Positions 1 to 10,200 of a stretch of DNA of 64,000 bases are shown here, piece by piece (the stretch's first letter is position 1; every line of letters starts with the position of its first letter). Source of the DNA: Thecaphora thlaspeos (taxonomy: Eukaryota > Basidiomycota > Ustilaginomycetes > Urocystidales > Glomosporiaceae); NCBI GenBank assembly GCA_900291925.1, contig UWYS01000013.1:186001-250000 (forward strand). The letters run 5' to 3'. A program made the position numbers and the translations under genes. The notes under the pieces were generated by a model, which searched no databases, was not told where the DNA came from, and was given only the letters and a program-made list of their open reading frames with translations.

Positions 1-410
1 TGTCGATTCGGCGAGAGGTAAAAAGCGAGGGGCGAGTCTAGAATACAGGTTGCCGTCATTGAAGGCTTGAAGCAGGGAAGGGGGGAGGGGGGGGGGGGGG
101 ATGGGAGTTAGTGCGCCATCGGAAATGTGGCTAGAGGCTTATGGGGTGCTATGGTACGAATGCTAGGGGACGATGCTAGGGGGGAGGAAAGAGACAAGAG
201 AGCAGCCGGAGTTAGAGTAGCAAATAGTTGGTCGGGGCACGGAGACGATGTCAGAGTATTGTTCTTTGTCGGTTGTCGAGATGAAGGGCGACTGGGCCGA
301 TTGGTAGAATTCGCAAGCGTGAAAGGCTACGTTGGAAGGCGGCCGATGCGCAGCAGAGAAGCGTCCATCATGAGCAGAACGCCGTAGCGTGGTCCAAGAT
401 CACAACCGGG
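1..410. other. Non-coding left edge, 3' flank of the zinc-finger gene
   Basis: No convincing gene is visible. A guanine-rich run occupies about positions 79-100, a likely difficult site for sequencing. The rest is probably the 3' untranslated and downstream region of the minus-strand gene whose stop codon is at 411. A small plus-strand open frame at 127-387 has no recognisable features. Confidence 0.5.
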
Positions 411-3400
411 CTACCCGTCCAGGTTGCCGGCGAGGCTCAGGCTGAGTGACTGCAGCTTCCTGCGCTGGGGGTTGCTCGGCTTGCTCGGCGTCTCATCGTG
501 GCCCAGCCCGCGAACTGCCCGCCTGCTTTTGCCGTCCAAACCGGCGCCGAGGTTACCTCTCGGCTTGTTCTCGAGGTCCTCGTCGTCATCGTCATCGTCG
601 GCCGCCGCGGCCGCTGCGAGGCCCTTGCGTGCGCTCTCCGGCCACGCCCCGAAGGGCGTGTTGAACCCGGTCAACCCTGGCGTCAGGCCACCGAGCGCAG
701 AAATGCTCGGCGTCAATCCCAGTGAACCACCGTACAGCGACGCGTACGAGGACCGTGAGATCGAATGCGGCGCAAGGCCGAGCGACTCGGTGAGGTTGAG
801 GTGCTGCGGCGACGAGAATTGGTCGCCGCCGCCGACCTTGGACGGGGTAGGTCGGCTGATGGAGCCAGGCGCGCCGGCCGACTTTAGCGCCGAAGCTCCG
901 AGGCGCATCACCGACAGGCCCGAGGCCATCGATCCTTTGGAAAAGGGCGTAGAGACGATCGCGGCGCGCTTTGAAGTGGAGAGGGGAGGCGGGAGGATAT
1001 CTCGGCCAAGCTTGCCTCGTCCACCGCCGACGCCAACGCCGCCAAGCAGCAGCGGACCGAAACCGATGTCGTCGTCGTACATCGTCTTGGCGGTGCCCCG
1101 GATCGCGCTAAGGCCGTCGTTGGGTCGGATGGGCGTGCTAACGAGTGGCGGGAGCCGCGGGCCCAGCACGCTGGTGTCGGACGCCGCTGACTGGGCCGAC
1201 GTGCTCTTCTCCATCGCCGTGCCGCCGAGGCCGAGCGCAGGGAGGCCAAGAGGACCGCCGACACGGATTGGCGATGCGACCGGCGAGGCACCCAGCTCGC
1301 CGCCGAAGGCATCGTAGAGCTTGTCCTTGGACGTGAAGCTCAGCCGGCGTTTCCCCTCGAACGGCGAGATCTTGTGCTTGTTGAGCAAGAAGGGGTTGCT
1401 GCCGGTGCGCGAAGCCGGTCCGGGGGTCGATAGGCTCAGGAGCGCGGCCGACGACGACGCGACGCCGCTGCCCATCGGGGTAGGCGGCGCCTTGGTCCTC
1501 GTCGCCGGGGAGGGGCTTCCTTCGCCCGCTCGTCGCACAGAGATCCGCGTGTTGACTGTTTTGAAAGGCGAGTCACGAGACTCGCTGCGCCTCCTGGGCG
1601 CGCCCATCGGCTCGATCGCGTCCGGTCCGTCGTCCAGCAGGTCGGCCGCACGCATCACGGGCACGTTGGTCGAGGACTTGGACCGCGGGCTGGGGCTGGG
1701 TCGTGTTCGGCCGCGACCCGAGTCCGCCTGCAGTCTCGCGTCCGATGGCGAGATGAGGGTCTTGCTAGGCGTGTCCCACGGCTCGTCCATGCTGGCGTGG
1801 CGCCGCTTCCGGGACGCCTGGGGATCGCTGTCCGTCGGACTGTTGCTGTGTGAGCGCAGAGCGAGGAGCTGGATCGCGGCCTCCTGCTGATCGGTCTTGC
1901 GAACTGGCAGCGTGGCCTGCTGTGGCAGACGCGATGATGCGACGTCGGCCGGCACACCGGGAAAGAAGGTGGCAGAGGTTGGCGTGGCGACCGACGTGGC
2001 TGCGACGCTATCGCTAGAGCCGCGGCCCAAGCCGTTGGCGATAGCGCCGCCGCTCGGCGCTAGGTAGCCGTCGCTAGACGCCTCGAAACCGCCATCCATA
2101 CCCGCCGCCGAGATGCGCATACGCTGCTGGTACACTATCGCCGTTGAGCGCTCATCGGACGCGGGTGGCGAAAGCAGGGGCAGCACGTCAGAGGCGCTTT
2201 TTGCCTCGGCGTTCGACGAGAGCGCCGCCGAAGCGACCTTGCGCATCGGCGAGGATGAGTAGAGGTGGAGACTCGGGAAGCCGGCAGGATCCAGCTGGGG
2301 ATGGCCGGAAGAGGGGGGCGTCGGGTAGAGGTGGGCGTTGCGGTTCAGCGGCGTGGTCGATGCGCCAGTTAAGCTCCCCGTCACCGGCGCCGCTTGGTAG
2401 TCGTAATGTGGTATGCCGCCCGATCCGACGTGGGCGAAGAAGGGGTTCGGCTCACTCACCCTGCGACTCGGGCTGGGCCAATTCGCGTGGGCCAGCTTGG
2501 TCTCGGGGGCGCCCGGCCAGAAGCCATCGCCAGGACCATTGGTGGGATGCTGCTGCTGCTGCTGCTGGACGCCCGGCGGCTGCGAAGGCGAGAAGTTCTC
2601 CTTCTTGTCCTCGTCCTTGGAAAACGTTGATTCGTCGCCGCCGGCCATCGTCGAGACGTCAGCATCCGCGCCGTCGTCGTAGCCGGCGTCGCCCGTCGTG
2701 TCGTCGTCACCATCTGGGGATTTTTCCAGGCCCAGCTTTTCCTGCTGGCGCTTCTTCCTGGCCCAGCGGCGCTTGCTCTCCAGCATGCGCGCCCTGCGTT
2801 CCTCGGCGTTCTTGGGCCGGTTTGCGTCGCCGTCCCAGCGTGTTCGGCGCGGCTGGATGCTGAGCGGGATGTTGTGCTTGTCCTGGAGGTGGCGCCTCCA
2901 AATGCTCCGCGCGTGTCTTCCCGTATAGGTCTTGTCGCAGTGCGGGCAGGCGAACATGTTGGCATCGCCCGCCACTTCAGCCTGCGCCTTGGACATGGCG
3001 AGGAGCTGGTCGATGTCGGCCTGCGCTGGCGCGGCCATTCCTCCCCGGCTGGAGCCGGCGATGGCGCTTCCGTCCGAGACGTGTGACTTGTGTTCGGACG
3101 CCATGCCGTACGATGCGTATCGGAACAGCGAGGACGACGATGACGACGAGCTCGAGGCGAAGCCGCTAAGATCGCTGACCGAAGAAGACGTGTAGCCAGG
3201 TAAGTTGCCACCAAACGGTTGCGCGAACGACGCCGGATGGACGGGCGCGTGGGCGTAAATGTGATGGTGCGTGTTCGGAAGGGGCTGGTAGAGGCTGTTG
3301 AGGCTCTGGGTGCGCTGGATCGCCAACCTGTTCTTGTCCTCGACCGGGAACGCGGCGTGCTCTAGTGGTAGTGCGGGTTGAGGCTCCGGCGGTGTGGGTC

Positions 3401-3854
3401 CGGAGAATTGGCGTGGCGGTAGCGGGATGCGGAAGGGACCGTCCTGGGCCGTGTAGATCTGCTGCTGCTGCTGATGATGATATACTTGCTGCTGCTGCAA
3501 GTGCTGTTGGGACGCCTGTTGCTGGGTCGCGTGATGCTCTGGATGCTGCGAGATTTGCGGGTAGTGGGCGTGCGCAGGGTAGGCGAATTGCACGTGGTCT
3601 TGGCCCGGAAACAGGTGCTGTTGCTGCTGCTGCTGCTGCGGGTGCATTTGTTGGTATTGTTGATGTGGTTGGTGTTGGTGTTGTTGGACGACCATGGCGT
3701 TGGCGGCATCGACGTTGCCAAGCACAGGTGAGGGCACCATGCCGCCGCAGTAGATAGCGTTGGTTGTAGACAGGAAGGCAGCGGCCAAGGATGATGATGA
3801 TGACGATGATGGCAGTGGCAAGGAGGACGAGGAGGAGGTCGTCGTCGTCGCCAT
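411..3854 (-). CDS. Gln/Ser-rich C2H2-like zinc-finger protein, putative transcription regulator
   Basis: A 1147-residue protein in one uninterrupted exon. The N-terminal third is low complexity, with Ser runs and several Gln/His tracts (about residues 65-135). One zinc-finger-like block lies near residues 302-330: a CPHC pair, then 15 residues, His, 4 residues, His, which is wider than the usual C2H2 spacing. A basic Arg/Lys-rich segment follows directly (about residues 335-375) and probably contacts DNA or acts as a nuclear localisation signal. The rest is Ser/Pro-rich with many SP and TP sites, and an acidic Asp/Glu run sits near the C-terminus. The finger plus basic segment resembles a family of uncharacterised basidiomycete proteins I recall only generally. 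A nuclear DNA-binding role is inferred. Target genes cannot be guessed from context. Confidence 0.75.
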   Translation of the reverse strand: MATTTTSSSSSLPLPSSSSSSSLAAAFLSTTNAIYCGGMVPSPVLGNVDAANAMVVQQHQHQPHQQYQQMHPQQQQQQQHLFPGQDHVQFAYPAHAHYPQISQHPEHHATQQQASQQHLQQQQVYHHQQQQQIYTAQDGPFRIPLPPRQFSGPTPPEPQPALPLEHAAFPVEDKNRLAIQRTQSLNSLYQPLPNTHHHIYAHAPVHPASFAQPFGGNLPGYTSSSVSDLSGFASSSSSSSSSLFRYASYGMASEHKSHVSDGSAIAGSSRGGMAAPAQADIDQLLAMSKAQAEVAGDANMFACPHCDKTYTGRHARSIWRRHLQDKHNIPLSIQPRRTRWDGDANRPKNAEERRARMLESKRRWARKKRQQEKLGLEKSPDGDDDTTGDAGYDDGADADVSTMAGGDESTFSKDEDKKENFSPSQPPGVQQQQQQHPTNGPGDGFWPGAPETKLAHANWPSPSRRVSEPNPFFAHVGSGGIPHYDYQAAPVTGSLTGASTTPLNRNAHLYPTPPSSGHPQLDPAGFPSLHLYSSSPMRKVASAALSSNAEAKSASDVLPLLSPPASDERSTAIVYQQRMRISAAGMDGGFEASSDGYLAPSGGAIANGLGRGSSDSVAATSVATPTSATFFPGVPADVASSRLPQQATLPVRKTDQQEAAIQLLALRSHSNSPTDSDPQASRKRRHASMDEPWDTPSKTLISPSDARLQADSGRGRTRPSPSPRSKSSTNVPVMRAADLLDDGPDAIEPMGAPRRRSESRDSPFKTVNTRISVRRAGEGSPSPATRTKAPPTPMGSGVASSSAALLSLSTPGPASRTGSNPFLLNKHKISPFEGKRRLSFTSKDKLYDAFGGELGASPVASPIRVGGPLGLPALGLGGTAMEKSTSAQSAASDTSVLGPRLPPLVSTPIRPNDGLSAIRGTAKTMYDDDIGFGPLLLGGVGVGGGRGKLGRDILPPPLSTSKRAAIVSTPFSKGSMASGLSVMRLGASALKSAGAPGSISRPTPSKVGGGDQFSSPQHLNLTESLGLAPHSISRSSYASLYGGSLGLTPSISALGGLTPGLTGFNTPFGAWPESARKGLAAAAAADDDDDDEDLENKPRGNLGAGLDGKSRRAVRGLGHDETPSKPSNPQRRKLQSLSLSLAGNLDG

Positions 3855-6800
3855 GACGAAAAGCGCAATGGCGTCCGCGAACGAAGGCCAGAGGAAAAGC
3901 AGGTGTGGCGGACGAGATCGGTTGGGGGAGTAGGGAGACGGGAAAGGGACGATTGGTGTAAGCGAGCCGTCGGCGCGATAGTGAGATGGGTCCTCGAACG
4001 GTCAAGCAAGCAGCGTCGTTTGGGAGCAGGCGCTAGGCAGGGAGACTGGTAAGGGGGTGCCTTGGGTGGGTGGGGTGGTAATGAGCGTGGATGCTGTGTG
4101 CGGCGTAAAGAGAGTGGGATAGACGACAGGACAGCGTCTACGGATACGGAGAGTGGAGGGGGCGAGTGGGTAAGGGGAGGGAAGGGGGAGATGTTGGAGG
4201 AACGAGAGGCAGGGATAAGGATGCAGCAGGGGGGAGATATGAATGGAATGGAGTGAAGGTGGGGATGGGGTAGTGGGTGGGAGGTGGGAGGTGAAGAGGA
4301 GCAAGACGGAGCGGAACGGATGATATGGGATGGGACGGCGAGGACGAGGACAGGGACGGGGCCGAGGGCGAGGGCGAGAAAGGGGGGAGAGGAGGGTTGC
4401 TGGTGCAAGGGACACGGCGGATGGGGTACGCAGCGAGCGGCCAAACAGCTGCGCAAGCAACGGCGACCATGCTCCCAGCAAGGGAGCCACACCACCAGGC
4501 CGCGGCATCTAGGGACCCTGAGCCAGACCTTGTCGCTGTAGCTGCATGCCACGCTCTGCTGTACTACAGTACTCACCCTTGAAGCTTGGCTATTCAGTCA
4601 TGCACACAGGTCGGAGAGCGGATGGCTGCGAAGGGCAGGTGGGTGCTGCGGTGCTTGTCTCGTATAGGCGATACGGTGGCAGCGCCCAGCCGAGCTCTAA
4701 ACAGAGCGTACTGTAGATCTTGGAGTGAGTTTCTGCGTAGGAGAGTCGGAGAAGCTGAGCCGGATGCTGGGCGTACAGGGTTTGGTGTTTGGCAAGCGTT
4801 GGGGTTGCCGACGTCGGAGAGGGGCGGGCCTCGGCGAAGGGAGGACGCAAGGGCAGATTGCTCAGGGGCGAGGGAGGATGACGCCGAAATGCCGATGATG
4901 ATGATGGGATCGACGCTCTCGGGGTTCGGGCTGGGGGCAAGAAGAGGGGGGGTACCTAGCGTGGCAAGGCAGGGTCGAGGGGCAGATCGGCGCGGCGGAA
5001 GGTGAGGGAGAGGGGAAGGGGAGAGGTGTGTTTCCTGCAGGAGGACTGGACGGAGGAGGAGCAGGCAGACGAGGACGAGGAGGTGTGGCAAAGGCGAGGA
5101 GGAACGACGTTTGGCGAGGAGGGGGGAGGAAAGGATGGAAGCGCTAAGGAAGAACGGAAGAAACGAAGGTATGCAGCGGGCATAATGTGGTCGAGGGGAG
5201 GCCAGGGCAGGACAGGACAGGGGACGACAGAGCACACAAGCGCCGCCGCCCGTCTTCCAGAAATCAGAGCAAAGCCATCGGACAAGGGCCAAGCTCGCAG
5301 CGGGCAGGCCGAGCAAGGCGCGCGGGGGTGGGCCTGCTCCGAAAAAGAGACACACCTGTCTGTACACGCGCGGCGGGCGCGAGCCAAGGTGCGACACCTC
5401 TCCCTCTTGTGATTCGATGCGCCTCCGTCACGGCGAGGCCGAGCGACGTGAATGGCTTACTCAGCGCCACGACGGACAGAGAGCGACGCAGACACAAGCA
5501 AGCACAGGCAAGGCATGCTGCCCGATAGCCTCGGCGTTGCTGCTGACATTGGCAAGGGAAGGAGCGCTGCCGTCGCCGCTCTCATCACCTCTACTACTAC
5601 GCTCTAACTCCTGTCCTGGACCTGACCGCCGACGCTCATAATCGAAAGGACGACAAGCAGCCATCCGAAACAGCGTCGCGTCGAGACGGAAAAGCCGCCA
5701 AGCGTAGCAAGCAGACCAGCAACGGCAACAGCGCGCAGCGAAACGTCGGAATGCGCACAAACACGCTTGCTTCAGCAAGCCCTTTTTTCCCTTTCCCAGA
5801 GGTAAGACGGAAGAGCCGGGTAGTGTGCTCACATCGTACCGCGAGAGTGTAGCCCCGGTCCACAACTCCGAGAGCTTGACTTTCGCTGCTCCACGGTAGC
5901 TGTACCAGGCTGGATAGCCGCGGCCATCCGAGCTCGAGCTGCAGGCGGAGGATGCCAGCATCTCTGTCGCTGCGAGTTTCCGCGGACCACTTCCGAGATG
6001 GCGCCACAATGCCGACGCATCATCATTGATCCTACGTATCGACGCAGAAGAGCATGTTTGGCCTCGAGGGGATGATGCAGAAACGGAGCATAAAGCGGCC
6101 GAGCCGAAGCCCTCTCACATACACAGACACAAACACGCGCGCGTCGGAGCCCCCTGCTGCTTGCCCTTTGATGCACCTCGGAGGCTCGTGCCCTCGTAAC
6201 ACGATGTAAAGAGGGTCGCCGAGCAAGAACCGTATTCCCCGGGATCACCACCATCGCTCCATGTGCTGAGTCGGAGCAGCGCCGCAAGAAGTAGATAGAG
6301 TGGTGACACTGTAGTGCATCTCTTGTCATGGCCGAGACAGCCTCCGTATACGGTAGCGCTCTTGCTCTCGGCACCTCCGGCGTTCTTCTTCGCTCGAAAC
6401 CCTGGAACAAAGGTTGGCATAAGGAAGCATCAAAGAGCCTGCCGTCATGATTCACGGGCCTCTTTCCGTGACGGGATCGAGGCTGCGCTGCACGCGTTGG
6501 TCCTGACCTGCTCTCGGCCCCTTGTCTCTGTCTTTCGACCAAGGTTTGCGGCGCAAAGTCTCGTCGAACGAACGACGAGATCACCTAACTAATTCGTGTC
6601 GACGGCGCTTGGGGAGGATATCTCTGTGGTTGACAGCCTGTCCACCCACGAACGCCTTTGCTCGCAACTTCAGCGAACAGCATTACGACGGCCGCGGTTG
6701 GCGATTGGAGGAATGGCTCTCGATCGCACATAGGGGCGCGAAAGGACCGCGTACCCTCTCATGTACCACCACCTCTGTACACCATAGCCACCTCCGAGGT

Positions 6801-7288
6801 TCGTCGGCGAGCGGAAGAACGGAAGAGCCAGCGGCAAGACGGGAGCACACGAGACTTTGCTTTATGATGTAACCTAGATAGGAGCCCGACCATTCCGCCG
6901 CCCCGTTCCGTCGCGGAATGCCTGCTACGCTCCTGGCTTAGCTTGCTTGCGCTAGCTTGCGCTCTCGCTTGCGTCGATCTAAAGCCCTCTGGCAACGCGA
7001 AGGGCGCCCTTCCGACGCGCTGTCGAAGTGGCACACGTGACCGCGCGGAAGGGCTCGATTGCTGCCAAGTTAAATGAAGCAAGGGCTCAGTGACGGGGAA
7101 TGCGGGCCAGACTTTCTTGATTCTCTCTCTAAGATGGCGTCAAGGCCTGGATGCGTAGTACAGGGAGAGAAAGCGAACATGACAGCGAAGGCGCAAAGAG
7201 ACTGACGAAGGAGGTTCAAGGCAGAAGGAGACCGAATCATCGCTGCGTGAGAGGCCCAGCGTCCACCAATGCTGCTCTCTGTTTGCCA
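3855..7288. other. 3.4 kb intergenic region with no recognised gene
   Basis: This holds the upstream region of the zinc-finger gene and the 3' flank of Raptor. About 4050-4420 is strongly purine-rich on the plus strand, so it is pyrimidine-rich in the sense of the zinc-finger gene, as in other leaders of this window. From about 5.4 to 7.1 kb the base composition is more even, and open frames on both strands are short and show no domains, no codon bias and no coherent splice pattern. A GTACTACAGTAC motif sits at 4561-4572. I found no tRNA fold or transposase. Confidence 0.5.
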
Positions 7289-10200
7289 TCACGGCGACCA
7301 ACGCCTCATCTCGATCAGATTGTCGGGACCGCCAAACGCCACCATGGCGAGGTGCGGGTGGAAGGCAATCGCACCCGTCGCCGGCGTAAACTGCGACGGG
7401 TCCGTCTCGGCCGCTGGCGGCAGCAGGAAGTTGTTGTTCGCGCCCGCCGCTCCGGCGCCCGCTCCGGCTCCGTGGTGGGGCTGCGAGCCGTCGGTTCCGT
7501 GGTGGCCGTGCCCATGCCCGTGGCCACCGCCGCGGTTGAAGCCGTGGCCGCAGGCGTTGGCGTTCAAGGGCAGTGTCCCTAGGTGCGAGGTGGAGCTGGT
7601 CGGCGCAAAGGTCCGCACAATCGGCTTGCCCAGTGTCTCCATCGACTCGAGGTGCATCAGGATCACGTTTTGCGGCTCGACGGCCGGCCGGAGCGGTCGT
7701 GGCAACGATGCGGCCGCAAAGATCGGCATCCGCTCGTGGACGGCCATGCTCGAGAGCTTACCACCAAGCCGCCTTCCCATGCTCAGCTGGCTGATCGAGC
7801 TACGGCCGCGGATGTCCCAGAGCCGCATTTCGCCATCGACGCTGGCCGTGACCAGCTCGCGGTTGCCGCGCTTCTGCAGGTGGACATTTTGCACCCACGT
7901 TTGGTGCTCCTCCCATAGTCGTACCAGGCTGGCCTCGGGCGGGTTGCGGCGGTCGTAGACGCCGACGGTTCCGTCGCCGAAGCCGGCGACGAACATGTGG
8001 CCGATATCGGTCTCGGACGAAAGCGATGTGACGCAGCTCGACGCCCGGGTGGGGATGTCGCAGACGCACAGCTCACGGTGAGCGTCCCACACGCGAATCA
8101 CGCGGCTGTCGCCTCCGGCCAGCAGGTGGCCCGAGATTTGCAGCCAATTGACGATCAGACCGCTGGGCCTCTTGCTCCTCACGAGGTCCGGCAGGGCGCG
8201 GAAGCTGCTGGCGAGCTCAGGTCCGCGGTAACCTGGCGTAAAAGCGGGCGAGTCATAGTGGCAGTAGATGCGCACGTCTCCCTCGGCTGTGCAAGAAGAA
8301 AGGGTAAGGTAAAGGGGGTAAGGCAGAACATGGTCAGTTGTCAGGCCAGATTGCAACAGAACGTTTCGCCCGCCTCGGCACATACCGCTTCCAACGAGGA
8401 GCATGGCATCGGCCTCCTCGTTGACAAAGAGCGCCGAGGTAATATTTGTCCGTGCTGGATTGCCGTTGGCGAATCGGCTGAGAAGGCGCTTCTCTTCCCA
8501 GTCCCAGACGCTGCGGCAGATGGTTAGGTGAAACAGTTGGCCGATGGCGCAGAGGGAGTCAATAGGCGGTCCAGTGTTCTGCATCAACAGCGGCATCGTT
8601 TTCGTCTGCAGCCGCCACTTACTTGATCGTGTTCTGGTCGCTGGCCGTGATAAGGTGGTTTTCGAACTGGTGGAAGAGCATCAGGTAGGGCACCGAGCCA
8701 TTGCGGAGGAAGCCTGCGTGGTCCGTCCAGGCCGATTTGGCTGCTCGCAGTGAGACGGGCAAGGGCTCGCCTGGTCAGCTTGGCGCCGCAGAGCCTCTGA
8801 CCGAGCCTCTTCGCGCATACTCACATGCCTCTTCCGCCTGCGCCTGGGTGTCCGCGATCAGGCGCTCGTTGCGCTGCCTCTTCCACGATTGCACGTTGTA
8901 TTTAACGCTGCCCGGCTCCTCGCTCTCGGAAGCCTGCGATGCAGTGTTACGAGAAAGGCGTTGAAGATGAGGTCAGTCAGTCGGTCGAACGTTCGGGTGC
9001 CGCACCATCGCAGCGTCCCGCCGTGCCCATCGGCTCCGCAAGCCGAGGAACAGACTCACCTTCATCTGAGGCTCGGTGTAGTACTCCCTACACCAGGCAA
9101 ACAGCCGACTCTTGAGTGGCAGAGTCTCCCGGAGGTCAATATTGGACGCGAAGCCGCTGGCCGGGGTCGTCATACCGCTGCTGCCGGGCGTCGAGGGAGC
9201 GGTCCACCTTCCGCCACGGCTGGTTGAGGGGGATGGCATCGGCGTGCTGCCGGCTGAGATGATGCCGTTGCTGTCGGCCTGCTGGAGGAAGCGGCTCTGG
9301 AATTTCTGCAAGTCGAGCGCAATCAGGGCGGTCAGCGCGTCGGCCACCTTGACGTGCTCCAGGCCGCCGGCGCTGGTGTTTGCCGTGCCTGTAACGCCAC
9401 GCGAGCCGCTGATGCTATCATTGAGCGAGTCGACATCGCCATTGCCGGCTCTTTCTCCACCTCCTACTCCTCCTCCGCCGGCCCCGAGGCCGAAGCTGTT
9501 TGTGGTGCTGGCCGACTTGCGCCTCTCCTGCCGCGTGGCAATGTACGCCAGGCTCTCTGCGCTCGCCGAGCGGTGCGCCAGCTTGGCCGTCGTCGTCGTG
9601 GGCGAAGGCGGCATCGAGAGGGCCGAATGGCTCGTCTCAGATCCCGGCGTGTGCGGCAGCCCGCCGTACCTCGGCCCATAAGGCGACGTGTACTGCGAAG
9701 GGAGCGCCAGGGATCCGGGTCTTCGCCTAGGAGCCAAGACGGCGGGACCAGGCGGTAGTTGACCGGTGGGGCTGATGTCACCGGGCTGGTGGTGCGGATT
9801 GTGTCGTCCGCCACCCTCGTGGTCGGAGTGGACCGGCGAAGAGGGCCTCGAGTAGCCGAGCGTCGCGATAGTCTTTACCGCCTGCGCCAGGGTCGACGTA
9901 GCGCGCTTGGGCGGCCCCGACGGTCCGTTCCGGCTCGGGTGGGAGCCGTGCTGCTGCGGCTGCTGGCGATAGTGAGGGTGTTGGTGGAGTCCGCCGTTGA
10001 GGCCGCCCATTACCGATGCCCCGGAGTGGTGGCCGTTACTCAACAGGCCGCTGCCTCCCAGCGCCGCATCCTCCATCGCGGCGGCCGACGATGAGACGGC
10101 GACCCCGGCGCGCGGTGTAAGGGGAAAGTAGCCCTCGTTGCTGACATTCGTGTTGGTGGGCGTGACGAAGCGACTGGTGGCGTCGAGGCCGCCGAACCGC

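Noticed and set aside
3362..4576. 404-codon minus-strand frame overlapping the zinc-finger gene and its leader
   Set aside because: The Pro/Ser/Leu-rich translation reflects the pyrimidine-rich leader, and the overlapping zinc-finger frame has far better support.
5829..6584. 251-codon minus-strand frame between the zinc-finger and Raptor genes
   Set aside because: The translation is Arg/Ser/Ala-rich without domain features, overlaps other equal-quality frames, and lacks the local codon bias.
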